Of a stretch of DNA of 64,000 bases, positions 33,551 to 43,962 are shown piece by piece; the stretch's first letter is position 1; every line of letters begins with the position of its first letter. A program made the position numbers and the translations under genes. Source of the stretch: Gambelia wislizenii (Eukaryota; Chordata; Lepidosauria; Squamata; Crotaphytidae); assembly GCA_030847615.1 (NCBI GenBank), contig JAUMIR010000005.1:241466645-241530644 (forward strand), given 5' to 3'. Under the pieces are notes generated by a model. The model searched no databases and was not told where the DNA came from. It saw only the letters and a list, made by a program, of their open reading frames with translations.

Positions 33551-33772
33551 CATTTATAGCAATAGTATTTATATTTCTATACCGCTTATCAGTGCAAAGC
33601 AGTCTCTAAGCGGTTTGCAATGTGTTAGCTAATTACCCACAACAAGCTGGGTACTCATTTTACTGACCTACGGAAGGATGGAAGGCTGAGTCAACCTTGG
33701 AGCCCTGTGGGATCGAACTCACAATGTTGTGGCTGTAATACCAGCATTTAATCACTGCGCCACGAGGGCTCC
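33551..33772 (-). mobile_element. Squam1-like tRNA-derived SINE
   Basis: On the minus strand: head GAGCCCTCGTGGCGCAGTG (box A), then GAGTTCGATCCCACAGGGCT (box B), the body GACTCAGCCTTCCATCCTTC and the tail AAACCGCTTAGAGACTGC, GATAAGCGGTATAGAAATAT. This arrangement is the widespread squamate SINE usually called Squam1. Both promoter boxes are well preserved. Confidence 0.85.
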
Positions 33773-34118
33773 TTTTTAATAAGGCAATAAAGCTTGACCT
33801 GAGAAAGAATGGGATTCTACTTTAGGTGATCCTACTATAACTGTGTATGCTTATTTACAACAGGCAAGGTAAACAGCTGCCTCCACTTACTGGGCACATG
33901 TGAAAAGCAAAACATAAAAGAACAAGGCAAAGCAGATTAGCCTGCCTCACCAGCTCCCCTGACATACTGATAAAGCATAAATCTAAAAGTTTCACCCCCA
34001 AAATGGAAATCATAGAAAATTGGAGGCTGTTGAAAGAAAGAAAAAATCATCCCTAAATTCATTTTGGAAGAAGGTGTCAAATAGTCTCTAGAAAATGTTT
34101 AAAAAATTGCTTACTATG

Positions 34119-34331
34119 CAAGGCTTACCTGACCTAGGTGTTTCATTTCACATATGCATAATGTTAGTCTTGAATCAAAAGTTTGCTGAAACATGTTGAA
34201 CTACAGTACTCTTCTTTTTTTGATGTAGGAACCTATTCCTATTCTTTCCATGTTATTTTTACCTCTGGTACCACCATTTCTATTAAAGAAGTAAAGCCCA
34301 GGAACACATCTACTTCATTATTCGAAGTATA
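34119..34331. mobile_element. Tigger-like MITE (CAGGCATACC type), interrupted at its right end
   Basis: It is homologous over about 200 bp to 62033-62232: TGTAGGAACCTAT, TATTCTTTCCATGTTATT and CACATCTACTT in the same order. In the 61961 copy this body lies between CAGGCATACC-type ends. Here the right end is broken after CGAAGTA by insertion of the element at 34332. The left end is not recognisable. Confidence 0.6.
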
Positions 34332-34567
34332 CAGTAGGCCCCCCATATCTGCACAACCAATATCAGAGGTTTTAGTTATCTGTGGGACACCTACCATAGA
34401 GTCTTCCTAGAAAATGCCTAGAGGGGCATCCTCTGTAGGCATTTTCTAGGTCCTCCAAGGCAACTCTATGGTATTTTAAACCGGAAGTCCCATTATTTTC
34501 AATGGTGTTCACTGTTATCCACGGTTTTTGGTATCCACGGGGGCGGGCAGATACGGGGGTCCTACTG
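34332..34567. mobile_element. Tigger/pogo-like MITE, complete, TA target duplication
   Basis: 236 bp. The ends CAGTAGGCCCCCCATATCTG and CAGATACGGGGGTCCTACTG are inverted repeats, bounded by TA at 34330-34331 and 34568-34569. An internal near-palindrome AAAATGCCTAGAGG and CCTCTGTAGGCATTTT is present. TA duplication plus CAGT ends is typical of Tc1/mariner-Tigger non-autonomous elements. Confidence 0.88.
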
Positions 34568-34569
34568 TA

Positions 34570-37500
34570 CTTGTACCAGGCAAGCTTTATACAAGCAAGA
34601 AGAAAAGGGATCTTGCTCTGGGGAGCTTTCAGCTTATGTCACAATAAATTATTTAGATTTGTAGGACTTTTTCAAACAGGGTTAAAAAAAAACTGAGGAG
34701 GTCAGGAGAAGAACGGGGCTGTCACACTTACAGATCCCCATTTCAGGCAACACAGTCCTCCTCTGTACCTCTGTCAATAAAAAGCAGCACCCACAGCACA
34801 GGGAAAGGTTGGGAGGAGGTAAGGAGGAGGATGGAGGAGGACTGCATTATCTGAAATGAGGTTCTGTAAGCGCGACAGCCCTGTTCTCCTGACCTCAGGA
34901 ATTTTTACCCCATTTGAAAGAGTCCATAGTATACAGATTTATTTAGCCCTTCACAACCAGGAACAATATTTCAATCATTTTTTGGCTTCTATCAACTAGA
35001 CTATCTGATTTATCCTTTAGTAAGGAATTATGGCACTTCGGGGTGGGGGGAATAACTATTGCAAAAAATTGTCTCAAAAGCTTTCATTTATGGTGGAGTT
35101 TATTTTCCAAAGTACTCTGTGGGTTTGTTGGTAAGACATGCAAAGATTGCAACAGCAAAAAATAAATAAGGATAGGAAATAGCAAATAAATTATACATAG
35201 ATTGTCATGCACAGTCACACATATGCATGTTTTGCTGAAGCCATGAACTATCAACAGCTTTCTGACACGTGTTCCATGTATGCATGCAGTTAAATAAATG
35301 CAAGTGGAAAGAAGTTTGTAGCATAAGGTTTCATAGATGGTATCTAATAAAGGAGACACAATTTATGAAAGCTTATGCTACAAACTTCTTTGTATGTTAG
35401 TTAAGGGAGATGTGGAGTTCACAGAGATCTGGTGCGTTACAGGTTCCCCAACCCTGTTCAAAGAGGTTCACAAGCCTGGACATAAACATGATGCGTATCT
35501 CTTCCTCTTTCTAAGAATGAGTCTGAACTGGGCTTCTAGTGTCTTATCTGTTGAAACTTGACTGTGGAATGTGGTATCTGTGCTAGTGTTTGTAACTTAA
35601 GAGCAAAGGTTTTGGCCATCTCTGGCAGCAGGGTTTCTTATAAGCCAGAAAAAAAAAGGGGGGGAATGAAGGAGAGGCTGAAGCGCTGGTTGTATTTAAT
35701 GGGACAGTGCATAATTTGTTCTTTGTGCCTGAATATAGCATGCAGTGCATACCTATTTAAACAATCTTTGTCCAGCAGCATGAAAGGTAGTTTAAAAAAT
35801 AATTTGAATACCTCCATGAAGTTTGAAAAAGGGCTGATTGCAAATAAACATGAGCGATCTAGCTAGAGGCAGTTAAATTTGCTTGTGCACTATGCAGTTG
35901 GGAGCTAAATATTAAATACTCCTTTAGGTTGCAATCCTAAACAACTGAACCCCAGAGCAAGCACCACCACTCCTCACTTTATATTCTTGTAGAGAGAGTA
36001 GGACTAAGTTACGATGAAGTGCCACAGGATTATGTTCCTGCAGGGTCTAACAACTCTGGATGGTCCTTAAGAGCAACATTGAGCAAGCCATTTTAATCAT
36101 GGCATTAGTATTGGCAAACTTGGCTCTTTTGGGTGCTTTCAAGAGATCATTGTTGCAAATCAGTTACCCATGATGAGCACCTTTCCTTACTCATATGTGT
36201 AAAGACTGGGTCAACTCCCAGTCTTGCTCTTCCCTTCATCCAAGGCAGACTGCTTGCCTTTTTAAAAGATCTGCGTGTGAGCGTGTGTGTATCCTTCAAA
36301 TGCCCCCTCAAAAAAACAGACCAAAAGGAGTTCTATAACTGGACAGAGAAGAAGGTAAGTTGGTGAAGTCACAGGTACTAGCCACAATACATCACATGTA
36401 GCTTTATCCAGCACTTGCAGAACTAAGTTTTGCTTCTAGATTTTGATCCAGTGTGAAAACATCTACTTTTTTTCCAGAACAACAAAATTAAATTCACACT
36501 CCCCACAATGCACATAAAATATTACATCTGTCTTCATTCTTGCTGGGGAGAAATCAGAAATTCTGTTGTCTGCATTTTTGCTCTTTGAGCTCATTGTCAT
36601 GCTTTTGTGTTACGGGCTGGCTATCCTGGACACTGGGTCAGCAGATTTGCACCAGGAAGTACAATTGTAAAGAACAACTCATCTGTGTTTGATGAATAAT
36701 AGCTGATTCCTCTTGTGTGTGAACCTTTATATGAGGGATTTCATTGGGCTGGCTGGCTGGCTGATTTTCACATAAGGAAAGCCGCACCCGTGCACAGGCT
36801 GACTTGAAACTGTATCCAGCTGTTTTGCATTGGATTTCATTTAAATGTTTGCACAGAGTTCATTGTTGCCATTGTTTACTCTTTGGAGCTACAGAAAGTG
36901 GAAATGACCTGATAAGATGGGAAAGGCCTAGTTCTCCTTTCTGTGGGAAAAGCTGAATGTATGTGTATGTACGCATGCACACATGTGTCTGTCTTAAGGT
37001 TGCCAGGTTTTCAAAATAGCAGTAAACAACTGTTGAAATTGCTAGTGACAATCAGGAAGTAGCTATTAACAGGACTGTGTTCTACCTAAACACTAAAAAA
37101 AACAAAACCCACAGATTTCACTTAACTTAGCTATGCAGTTCTCAGTAAAATTAATATATTGCCCATGTTCTCCAAACATGTTACTTTATGATGCATTTAA
37201 TGAAAATCTCTGTTTAGCTTCTTTTATGGCATACATCAACAATCCAGAATCCATTTTAATAATATGAAAAAGAAGTCTTCATGAAGAGACAAGCTTTCCA
37301 GTCCTTTGTAATTAGTGACACCTGTCAACCCTAGTTTGTGTGCATGCATGTGTGTAAGGAGAGAGTAATACGACTTCTCCAAGCTAATTTTTTTTCTTCT
37401 AGAAATATGCTTTAAGAAAATATGCCTCAGATCCAAAAGTTCAGTTTTAAGTAACCCATGCCACTACCCTCCTTATTCAAAGGAAATTTTTAAAACACAC

Positions 37501-38021
37501 AAACACACACACATTTTGCCATGTGGTAAAACAGACAGTGGAGAGTTGCTTCATCCATGGACCTGTATCCTACTAATGAATCTCAGTCATGATGTTCCAA
37601 ACAATGTTTTACACATTTATGTAAATACATAGAAGCTTGTGGGAAGGGGAACCAATTAGTATAATAAATAAAAGATAGGGGTGGATACCTGGAACAAATA
37701 GCCACAGAGGAGAGAATTACCACTGGGAAAATGGCATGATAGGAAAAATTAAGCTACTTCTTCTTCCAGGTTCACAGGCCTCATCAGCTCTTCTCCACTA
37801 CCTTCCTCACAAACCCTTGTTTGCTAATAAACTTTTTTTAAAGGCCTGGTCATTGATCTCTTGTCATCATGTCTAGTTTCCTGTGCCTAACCAGTGTCAC
37901 AGAACTGTGAGTACAACATGATATTAGGATTTATATCCTGGTGGTAAGTAGATATTTTTGCCAATAAATAAGTAAATACAAAAATATTTTCTGTAGTCAA
38001 GTGTTTTGTATTCCCTTCGTA
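34570..38021. other. Mostly unassigned intergenic sequence
   Basis: Only a small hairpin (35308-35391) was identified. The stretch 36380-37320 is free of recognised repeats and could hold conserved non-coding sequence, but this cannot be judged without an alignment. An AAG/GTAAGT donor-like site at about 36354 is not supported by a coding exon. Confidence 0.4.
35308..35391. repeat. Near-perfect 28-bp-arm hairpin
   Basis: The left arm 35308-35335 and right arm 35364-35391 are inverted copies with 27 of 28 positions matching and a 28-nt loop. The right arm carries the GAAAGCTTATGCTACAA motif of the dispersed repeat at 29408. The left arm looks like an inverted duplicate of it. Confidence 0.88.
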
Positions 38022-38249
38022 TTGTTGCTGTGTACTTTCAAGTCATTTCCAGCTTATGGCAAACCTGTCACAGAGTTTTCTTGGCAAGATTTGTTCAGAG
38101 GGGGTTTGCCTTTGCCTTCCTCTGAGGCTGAGAAAGTGTAACTTGCCCAAGATCACCCAGTGGGTTACATGGCCAAGCAGGGATTTGAACCCTGGTCTCC
38201 AGAGTTGTAGTCCAATACTCAAACCACTACTACACCATGCTGGCGCTCC
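38022..38249 (-). mobile_element. BovB-tailed tRNA SINE, full length
   Basis: On the minus strand: ACCATGCTGGCGC context reversed, GTAGTGGTTTGAGTATTGGA, box B GGTTCAAATCCC, the GGGCAAGTTACACTTTCTCA body and a GCCATAAGCTGGAAATGACT tail ending CAGCAACAAT. Confidence 0.9.
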
Positions 38250-38594
38250 AATGCATCCATAAAAACAAGTTAAATATATAAATGTGACATTTCAAACACT
38301 ACCCATTCATCACTGCAAACTATCACAGTGGGATTTCAGATTTATAGTATTAAAATGGAGCTATAACCTACTATGAAATAATGGTGGTAAATACTGTTGT
38401 GTAGTACCCCTTTAAGAAGCAGCCCTAAAAGGCCTCCATACTAGCATTTTGAGGCAGAAGCTAGGAGAAGGAGTTCAAGCCTCATTTAAAATTGCAGCAA
38501 ACCTGGACATTTTCAGTTAAGATTTATATTCTTGTAGAGAGAGATGAGGCTAGAAGTCGTATCCTCAGGGGTAAGCTCAAGTACACACACACCT

Positions 38595-38783
38595 GTGGAT
38601 GCCTGAAACCATGGATAAAAGGGAACCCTATTACCTGTATTTTCAAAGATACAAACACCAGAGGTTGACCATAGAATCACACTGGATGACCTAGAGATCC
38701 CTAGAAAGAAGATTTCTTTTCAGACACGGATAAGTGAAACTGTGGATATGAAATCCGTGGATATGGGGAACAAGGCCCAACTT
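38595..38783. mobile_element. Tigger/pogo-like MITE, degraded
   Basis: Contains GTGGATGCCTGAAACCATGG, TTGACCATAGAATCACACTG and GTGGATATGGGGAACAAGG, the body and right end of the family duplicated at 62614. The left end is obscured by a CA run. Confidence 0.7.
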
Positions 38784-39168
38784 TAATTTTTAACTGTAGT
38801 GTACAGGGAGAGTGGGGTGACTTAAGTATCTGGTAAACCACACAGTTCTAATCAAGACATTTAAAATATTATCCATAATAAAGGATGCCTTCAAACAGAG
38901 GATTGTCCTCTGACACTCCTTCAAACACAGGGCACCTGGGGCTTCCCTAGACATGGAATCTACCCCACCTTGCCTCTGTCTTATTGCCCTAGACCCTAAA
39001 CAATGCAGAGCTTTTGCCCATTTTGTCCCTGGTCAGTCTTCATGACCCTTGGGGCAAAGATATGGGGAAGACAAGCTAAAGCCTGTTAAACCATTACAGC
39101 AAAAACCCACAAAAAACCACTTCATTGAAGAAATTGATTGGAGGCCATAATGCCACGCCAGTCCAGCT

Positions 39169-39432
39169 TTGCAGCTGCTGTCTGCATTGCACCCTCTGCA
39201 GCCAGGAATCAGGCCCATAAGCTTGATCACATGCTGCGGGCCTCCTGCCTGTCATCAGAGGGAGCAATGCGGGCTGCAGAGATGGACCGACGTGTCCATC
39301 CCATTTTGTGCCAGTAACGGGGGAGCAACGGGCCTGATCCAGGGCCAGAATATGCTGGCGGGGAGCTCGCCCTGTATCAGCCTTTTCAAGATACTCCTTC
39401 CCACCCACTATCCATTTCTCAACACAGTCTCG
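39169..39432. other. GC-richer unassigned patch
   Basis: About 260 bp clearly richer in G and C than its surroundings, with several CpG dinucleotides (GCGGGCCTCC, GACCGACGTGTCC, GGCGGGGAGCTCGCC). It directly abuts the left end of the GGCCCATCTA element. No coding similarity was recognised in any frame; it may be an unidentified repeat. Confidence 0.35.
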
Positions 39433-40040
39433 GGGCCCATCTACATGAGGGGAGGAATAGAGTGCTTTGTAAGTAATGGCGTTTTGCAGCAGCAGCAACA
39501 TGTCTTAATGTTTTTAGCCTCTGAAGCCCCCATAAGGGTTACATTCCAGATGGTGGCCATGAGTGATTTACTCATGTTAGTTCTTCACCACTGCCAATTT
39601 TTAATTTTTTTAAAAAAAACTGTTGCCTAAGGTGCGCTGGAACTATATAGTGATTTGCTGATTTAACAGGAAAGCAAAATGAAAAATAACCACCCCATTT
39701 TATCATTTTAGCAAGCAATCGCTAAGGTGAAAATCCAACATGGCAGCAGTGGACATTTGCCCTGTTAGCAAGCCCCACCCCCATGCTCACCCAGCCAATC
39801 AGCTTTGTTCTTCCCTTCAAATTATTGGTCATTCAATTATCCTAAGAAGCAGGAATGCACACCCCCTTGTGGGTTATTTTTTTTTTTAAGTACAGGAAAA
39901 ATCATGAAGGCTTTTCCTGAGTTGTTTTTGCAATTTTGGGCCCCCCTCCTGAATAATATGGATTGGTGCAGCATCCCATTTAGACAGGTAGGATTCGTGG
40001 TGAATTCCATGAGGGTTTTTTTGACCGTTTAGACAACCCC
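39433..40040 (-). mobile_element. GGCCCATCTA-ended non-autonomous DNA transposon, copy 3
   Basis: A reverse-oriented copy. GGGCCCATCTACATGAGGGG opens it; the inverted landmarks GAAAATCCAACATGGCAGC, CCCAGCCAATCAGCTTTGT and CCCATTTAGACAGGTAGGAT follow in the expected reversed order. The far end (GTTTAGACAACCCCTGG) is decayed, so no target duplication can be read. Confidence 0.8.
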
Positions 40041-40081
40041 TGGGTTTCCTGTCAGAGCCATGCATGCCCAGACCTTTAATA

Positions 40082-40289
40082 GTTGTTGTGTGCCTACAAG
40101 TCATTTGCATCATATGTCAACCCTAAGGCCAAGATTTGTTCAGGATGGGGTTGCCTTTGCCCTCACCTGAGGCTAAGAGAGTGTGTCTTGCCCAAGGTCA
40201 CCCAGTGTATTTCCATGGCTGAGTGAGGATTTGAACCTTGGTCTCCAGAATTGTAGCCCAATGCTCAAACCACTACACCTTGCTGTCTT
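40082..40289 (-). mobile_element. BovB-tailed tRNA SINE, full length
   Basis: Same order as the copy at 38022: a tail TGTTGTGTGCCTACAAGTCA, the body GTGTGTCTTGCCCAAGGTCA, box B region GGATTTGAACCTTGGTCTCC and the head CAAACCACTACACC, all reversed. Confidence 0.88.
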
Positions 40290-40777
40290 GGCAGGCTTTA
40301 ATAGTCATTGAGCAAATAGGCAAGAGTGTTCACTTTTTTTCTAAATGGTAAAAAAATGTTTTTGTTTGCTTTGGGTTTTTCATTTTAAGCTGATAATTTT
40401 ATTTTATTTGCAAAGGAAGATTCAAACAATGTTTGTCCCTAAGGAAAGTCTCTGTGGACTTTTGTGGACAAGTGACGTTGAGTCTGCTGCCACCTCAGTA
40501 AAGTCTGCCAACCTTTTCCTGACAGAAACACTGTGCTGGTGAAGCTCTTTCCACTTCATTTCAATTTTAAAAGCTGCAATTGAATTCAGTTTTAAAAGCA
40601 GCAATCTGATAAAGGGACATGCAGTAGCTGCTTCCAGAACCAAAACAAAGCAGGCCCAGGGTTGTAGCCAATGCCCCCAGGCAACCACTGAGACAGAACC
40701 CAACCATTTTGAGGGATTTAAAGGAGGGCTGGTGTTGGGTGGTTAGGCCCAGGAAGGTGGCATTTAAGTTCACCAGT

Positions 40778-42494
40778 ATTGAGGCCATGATATTGAGAAT
40801 GCAACTGCGCTGGGCAGGGCATGTTTCTAGGATGGAGGACCATCGCCTACCAAAAATACTACTCTACGGTGAACTCGCCACGGGTCAGCGTAAGAGGGGT
40901 GCTCAAAAAAAGTGATACAAAGACTCTCTGAAACAACATCTCAGGCTCGGCCAAATTGATCACCAACAGTGGTCCGCCCTGGCCTCACATCGGGAGGCAT
41001 GGAGACGCACTATCCACAATGCTGCAGCCTTATTTGAGAACTCATGCCGAACAAGTCTTGAAGAGAAACGACAACGCAGAAAGAATCACAACCCAAAAAC
41101 ATCACCCAAGGAGGCCTTCTGCTGTGCTTTCTGCAACCGGACTTGTTTATCTCCAGACCTAGAGAGTGCTGCTCGGGGACAGTAGCTCCAGTAAAAGGGA
41201 GCTCACCTGTGGAGTACCACAGGGTGCTATTCTGTCCCCGATGTTATTTAACATCTATATGAAGCCACTGGGTAAGATTATCTGGAGTTATGGAGCTGGG
41301 TGTTATCAGTACACTGATGACACTCAGATCTATTTCTCCGTATCTCGTTTGTCGGTCTCGAATTCTGACGGCATCTCTTCTCTCAATGAATGTCTTCGGG
41401 CAGTAATGGGCTGGATGAGGAAAAACAGATTGAGAATGAATCCTGACAAGACGGAGGTGCTCACGGTAGCGGCCCCGAAACCAAGAATCGGGTTGCAATC
41501 TCCAGTCCTGGATAGGGTCACACTCTCCTCCAGTGACTGTGTTCGCAGTCTAGGGGTGCTCCTTGACTCGTCACTCCTGATGACAAATCAGGTAAATGCG
41601 ACAGTCAGGAGCGCTTGTTATCAGCTTCGGCTGATACGCCAGCTGCGCCCTTTTCTGGAAGTAAGGGATCTTGAGACCGTTGTGCACGCGCTGGTAACCT
41701 CACGTCTTGACTTCTGTAATGCACTCTACATGGGGCTACCCTTGTGCTTAGTTCGGGAATTACAGCTGGTACAAAATATGGCAGCCAGGCTAGTTTCTGG
41801 GACATCTAGGAGGGACCACATTACTCCGGTTCTGAGGTCCCTCCACTGGCTGCCTATCAGTACAGTACAAGGTGTTGGTTATCAACTTTAAAGCCCTAAA
41901 TGCTTGGGCCCAAGCTATCTCAGGGACCGCCTTCTCCCTTATAATCCTCCCCGTGCTCTCCGGTCCTCTGGGAGGAATTTGTTGCAGCCACAAAGACCTA
42001 GGCTGGCGACCACCTCCCAGAGGGCTTTCTCGGCTGTCGTCCCCAAATTGTGGAACGGCCTGCCGGATGAGATCCACCTATTGACATCATTAGACAGCTT
42101 TAAAAAGGCTGTCAAGACGGTTCTCTTCAGGCAGGCTTTTCCAGAATAGCGAACCCCGGCCTCAGGAACCCCCTCCGGAGGTTGCTTCTGGACCTCCAAA
42201 CTGATGCTGCTTGCTTGAAAGGGTTTTTAATAAATTGTATTATATATTGATTTTAATCTGTATTAATTTAATAATGTTTTAAGGGGGGGAGGGATTTGGA
42301 GCTGTTTTATACTGTGTACTATTTTATTGTTGTAAGCCGCCCCGATTGCTCGCAGAGGGGTGGGATATAAATTATTATTATTATTATTATTATTACTATC
42401 TCGGATTGGCCTTTTTAGTTATCAGTGCACTTGCAGAAAGCGCGGGATGAGTCCTTCCTGAATCTTTGTTTGCGAAGAAAAGCCAGAGAGAGAG
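40778..42494 (+). mobile_element. RTE-like zinc-finger LINE 3' end, split by an L2 insertion
   Basis: The longest of four copies. The coding sequence reads IEAMILRMQLRWAGHVSRME, then DHRLPKILLYGELATGQRKR, a TGA at 40913-40915 where an Arg codon (CGA) is expected, and QWSALASHREAWRRTIHNAA on to FCCAFCNRTCLS at 41153. After the L2 (41154-42396) it resumes with SRIGLFS and the GCGCGGGATGAGTCCTTCCT stop region, ending at 42494 in AAAAGCCAGAGAGAGAG. The zinc-finger His is Tyr (TAT, 42420-42422). The WAGH..RM..RLPK block is seen in C-termini of endonuclease-reverse transcriptase ORFs. I infer an RTE-related clade. Confidence 0.8.
41154..42396 (+). mobile_element. 5'-truncated L2 LINE (L2-A) with (ATT)n tail and 6-bp target duplication
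   Basis: 1243 bp with TATCTC on both sides (41148-41153 and 42397-42402). The RT frame 41166-41891 includes GVPQGAILSPMLFNIYMKPL and QYTDDTQIY (the catalytic DD at 41316-41321, Y-T-D-D in place of Y-A-D-D). It then has MNPDKTEVL, SLGVLLDSSL, ALVTSRLDFCNALYMGLP and HITPVLRSLHWLPI. A frameshift near 41870 moves the end (RAFSAVVPKLWNGLPDEI, stop at 42147-42149) into another frame. The 3' UTR closes with GTAAGCCGCCCCGATTGCTC and GGGTGGGATATAA before (ATT)n, the L2-type terminus. Confidence 0.92.
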
Positions 42495-42534
42495 TCATGT
42501 TAATGTACTGCAGCAGGATGGGAAATGGGAGAGC

Positions 42535-42852
42535 AAATTTATTACTTCCACTTTACTCAGTAGGAACTCAGTTGTGGGATTCCTTCCTAAGGGTAGAGAG
42601 ACGGGTTTTGTCCCTACAGAGCTGCTTGTGAGAAGCCAACCCACACTCTGTTTTATGGCTTTTTGTCTTCACGAGCATAGTTGGCTTGGGGGGACTGTTT
42701 TAATTGTGTTTAGTGCTTTTGTATTGTTTCTGATCTATTTTGAAAGAATGTTTAGATCTGATTTTTATCTGTTCTGCACTGCCTGAGGAACCCTGGAAGG
42801 CAGAGGGACAATAAAGAAATACCACCATTACTGCCACTGCTACTACTGCTGG
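42535..42852 (+). mobile_element. Older L2-like 3' portion
   Basis: A broken coding part (TTACTCAGTAGGAACTCAGT, corresponding to the C-terminal L2 block) is followed by a T-rich 3' UTR. The terminus is GCACTGCCTGAGGAACCCTG, then GGCAGAGGGACAATAAAGAA and a (CTACTG)-like tail. Confidence 0.55.
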
Positions 42853-43149
42853 AAGGAATTGTGAATATGAGCCCCAGGGCTAACAGAATCCTATTAGTTC
42901 TGTGCACTGTAAGAGAAATGACTGGGCTTTTGAAAAATATCATCCATGTCTGGCCTCATGTCATCCACCAGCAGGATGAACACCAGTAGAACTTATACAC
43001 TGGCAGAGCTTCCTACCTGCATACCAGGGACTTCTAGTAAAGTAAACCTTCTCCCCCTACCATCAGGCTCCCTCTTGAACAACAGAGCAGCACTCATTCT
43101 ACTTCCAAATGCCTTCCAGCTGACTTCTAGTAAGGCCTAAATACCCATA

Positions 43150-43305
43150 AGCTACCAGATCCCATCTGGCCAGGTGCTGTAGGCCATATTTCAGAAGAAG
43201 GAACTGGCAAAACCACCTCTGAGTATCCCTTGCCTATGAAAACCCTATGCAATTTATGGGGTTGCCATAAGTCGGTAATGTGAAGGCACAGACACACACA
43301 AACAT
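43150..43305 (+). mobile_element. 5S-rRNA-derived SINE, head partly deleted
   Basis: ACCAGATCCCATCTGG joins directly to CCAGGTGCTGTAGGCC, so the middle of the 5S head (boxes A to C) is missing. The body AACCACCTCTGAGTATCCCT and tail GGGGTTGCCATAAGTCGGTA and CA repeat are intact. Confidence 0.82.
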
Positions 43306-43418
43306 AGAATTCTTTCCTGGTAGCAAATTCTGGTGCCAAATTTTAAAATAAAATGCTCAAAGCATTTTATAGATTAAAATGAGGTAAATCCTCATAACTA
43401 AAACCAACATGAGATGAA

Positions 43419-43483
43419 TATCTGTATTGTATTTTAATTTTTGTAAGCCGCCCCGATTGTTTTAACAGAGGGGCGGGGTATAA

Positions 43484-43520
<37 letters not shown>

Positions 43521-43550
43521 ATTATTATTATTATTATTAATAATAATAAT
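43419..43550 (+). mobile_element. L2 LINE 3' terminus with long (ATT)n tail
   Basis: GTAAGCCGCCCCGATTG, then AGAGGGGCGGGGTATAA, closely matches the end of L2-A. The (ATT)n at 43481-43550 is longer than in L2-A and includes an inverted ATTAAT junction. Confidence 0.85.
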
Positions 43551-43630
43551 ATGCACGAGTCTTTGCAGACAAAATCACTCAAATGCACTCTGACTTGGAT
43601 GCAGTAGTTGAGACAGATCCAGTAGATGTA

Positions 43631-43859
43631 CAGTGGGCCCTTGGTATCTGCTGAGGTTTGGTTCCAGGACCCCCCATGGATACCAAAATCCGTGGATGCT
43701 CAAGTCCCATGATATGCAACGGCATAGTAAAATGGTGTCCCTTATATAAAATGGCAAAATCAAGGTTTGCTTGTTGGATAATTTTTTTTCTGGAACATTT
43801 TCAAGTTGTGGATGGTTGAATCCGTGGATACAGAATCCATGGATACAGAGGGCCAGCTC
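43631..43859. mobile_element. Tigger/pogo-like MITE inside L2-B
   Basis: 229 bp bounded by TA at 43629-43630 and 43860-43861. The left end CAGTGGGCCCTTGGTATCTG and the right end ATGGATACAGAGGGCCAGCT are inverted repeats. Body motifs ATACCAAAATCCGTGGATGC and TTATATAAAATGGC also recur in the copy at 54810. Confidence 0.87.
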
Positions 43860-43962
43860 TAATCTTGGTGCCTGCTTGTCCTGTATTACAGGTTTCAATT
43901 TGTGCAGCCTGAGGATGTGGACAGGATCCTTGGAAAGGTGAGAGCCACTACATGTATACTGT

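Noticed and set aside
33715..33772. Possible tRNA gene (box A and box B present)
   Set aside because: No cloverleaf stems could be closed and the sequence continues into a Squam1-like SINE body.
36133..36366. 77-codon ORF ending at a strong AAG/GTAAGT donor
   Set aside because: No convincing 3' splice site or protein family; the upstream CAG follows an A-run and not a pyrimidine tract.
39094..39501. 135-codon minus-strand and 153-codon plus-strand ORFs
   Set aside because: They overlap the GC-rich patch and run into the GGCCCATCTA transposon; no motif is recognisable.
41148..42402. Possible chimeric L2/RTE element
   Set aside because: The 6-bp TATCTC duplication and restored zinc-finger frame show a simple nested insertion.
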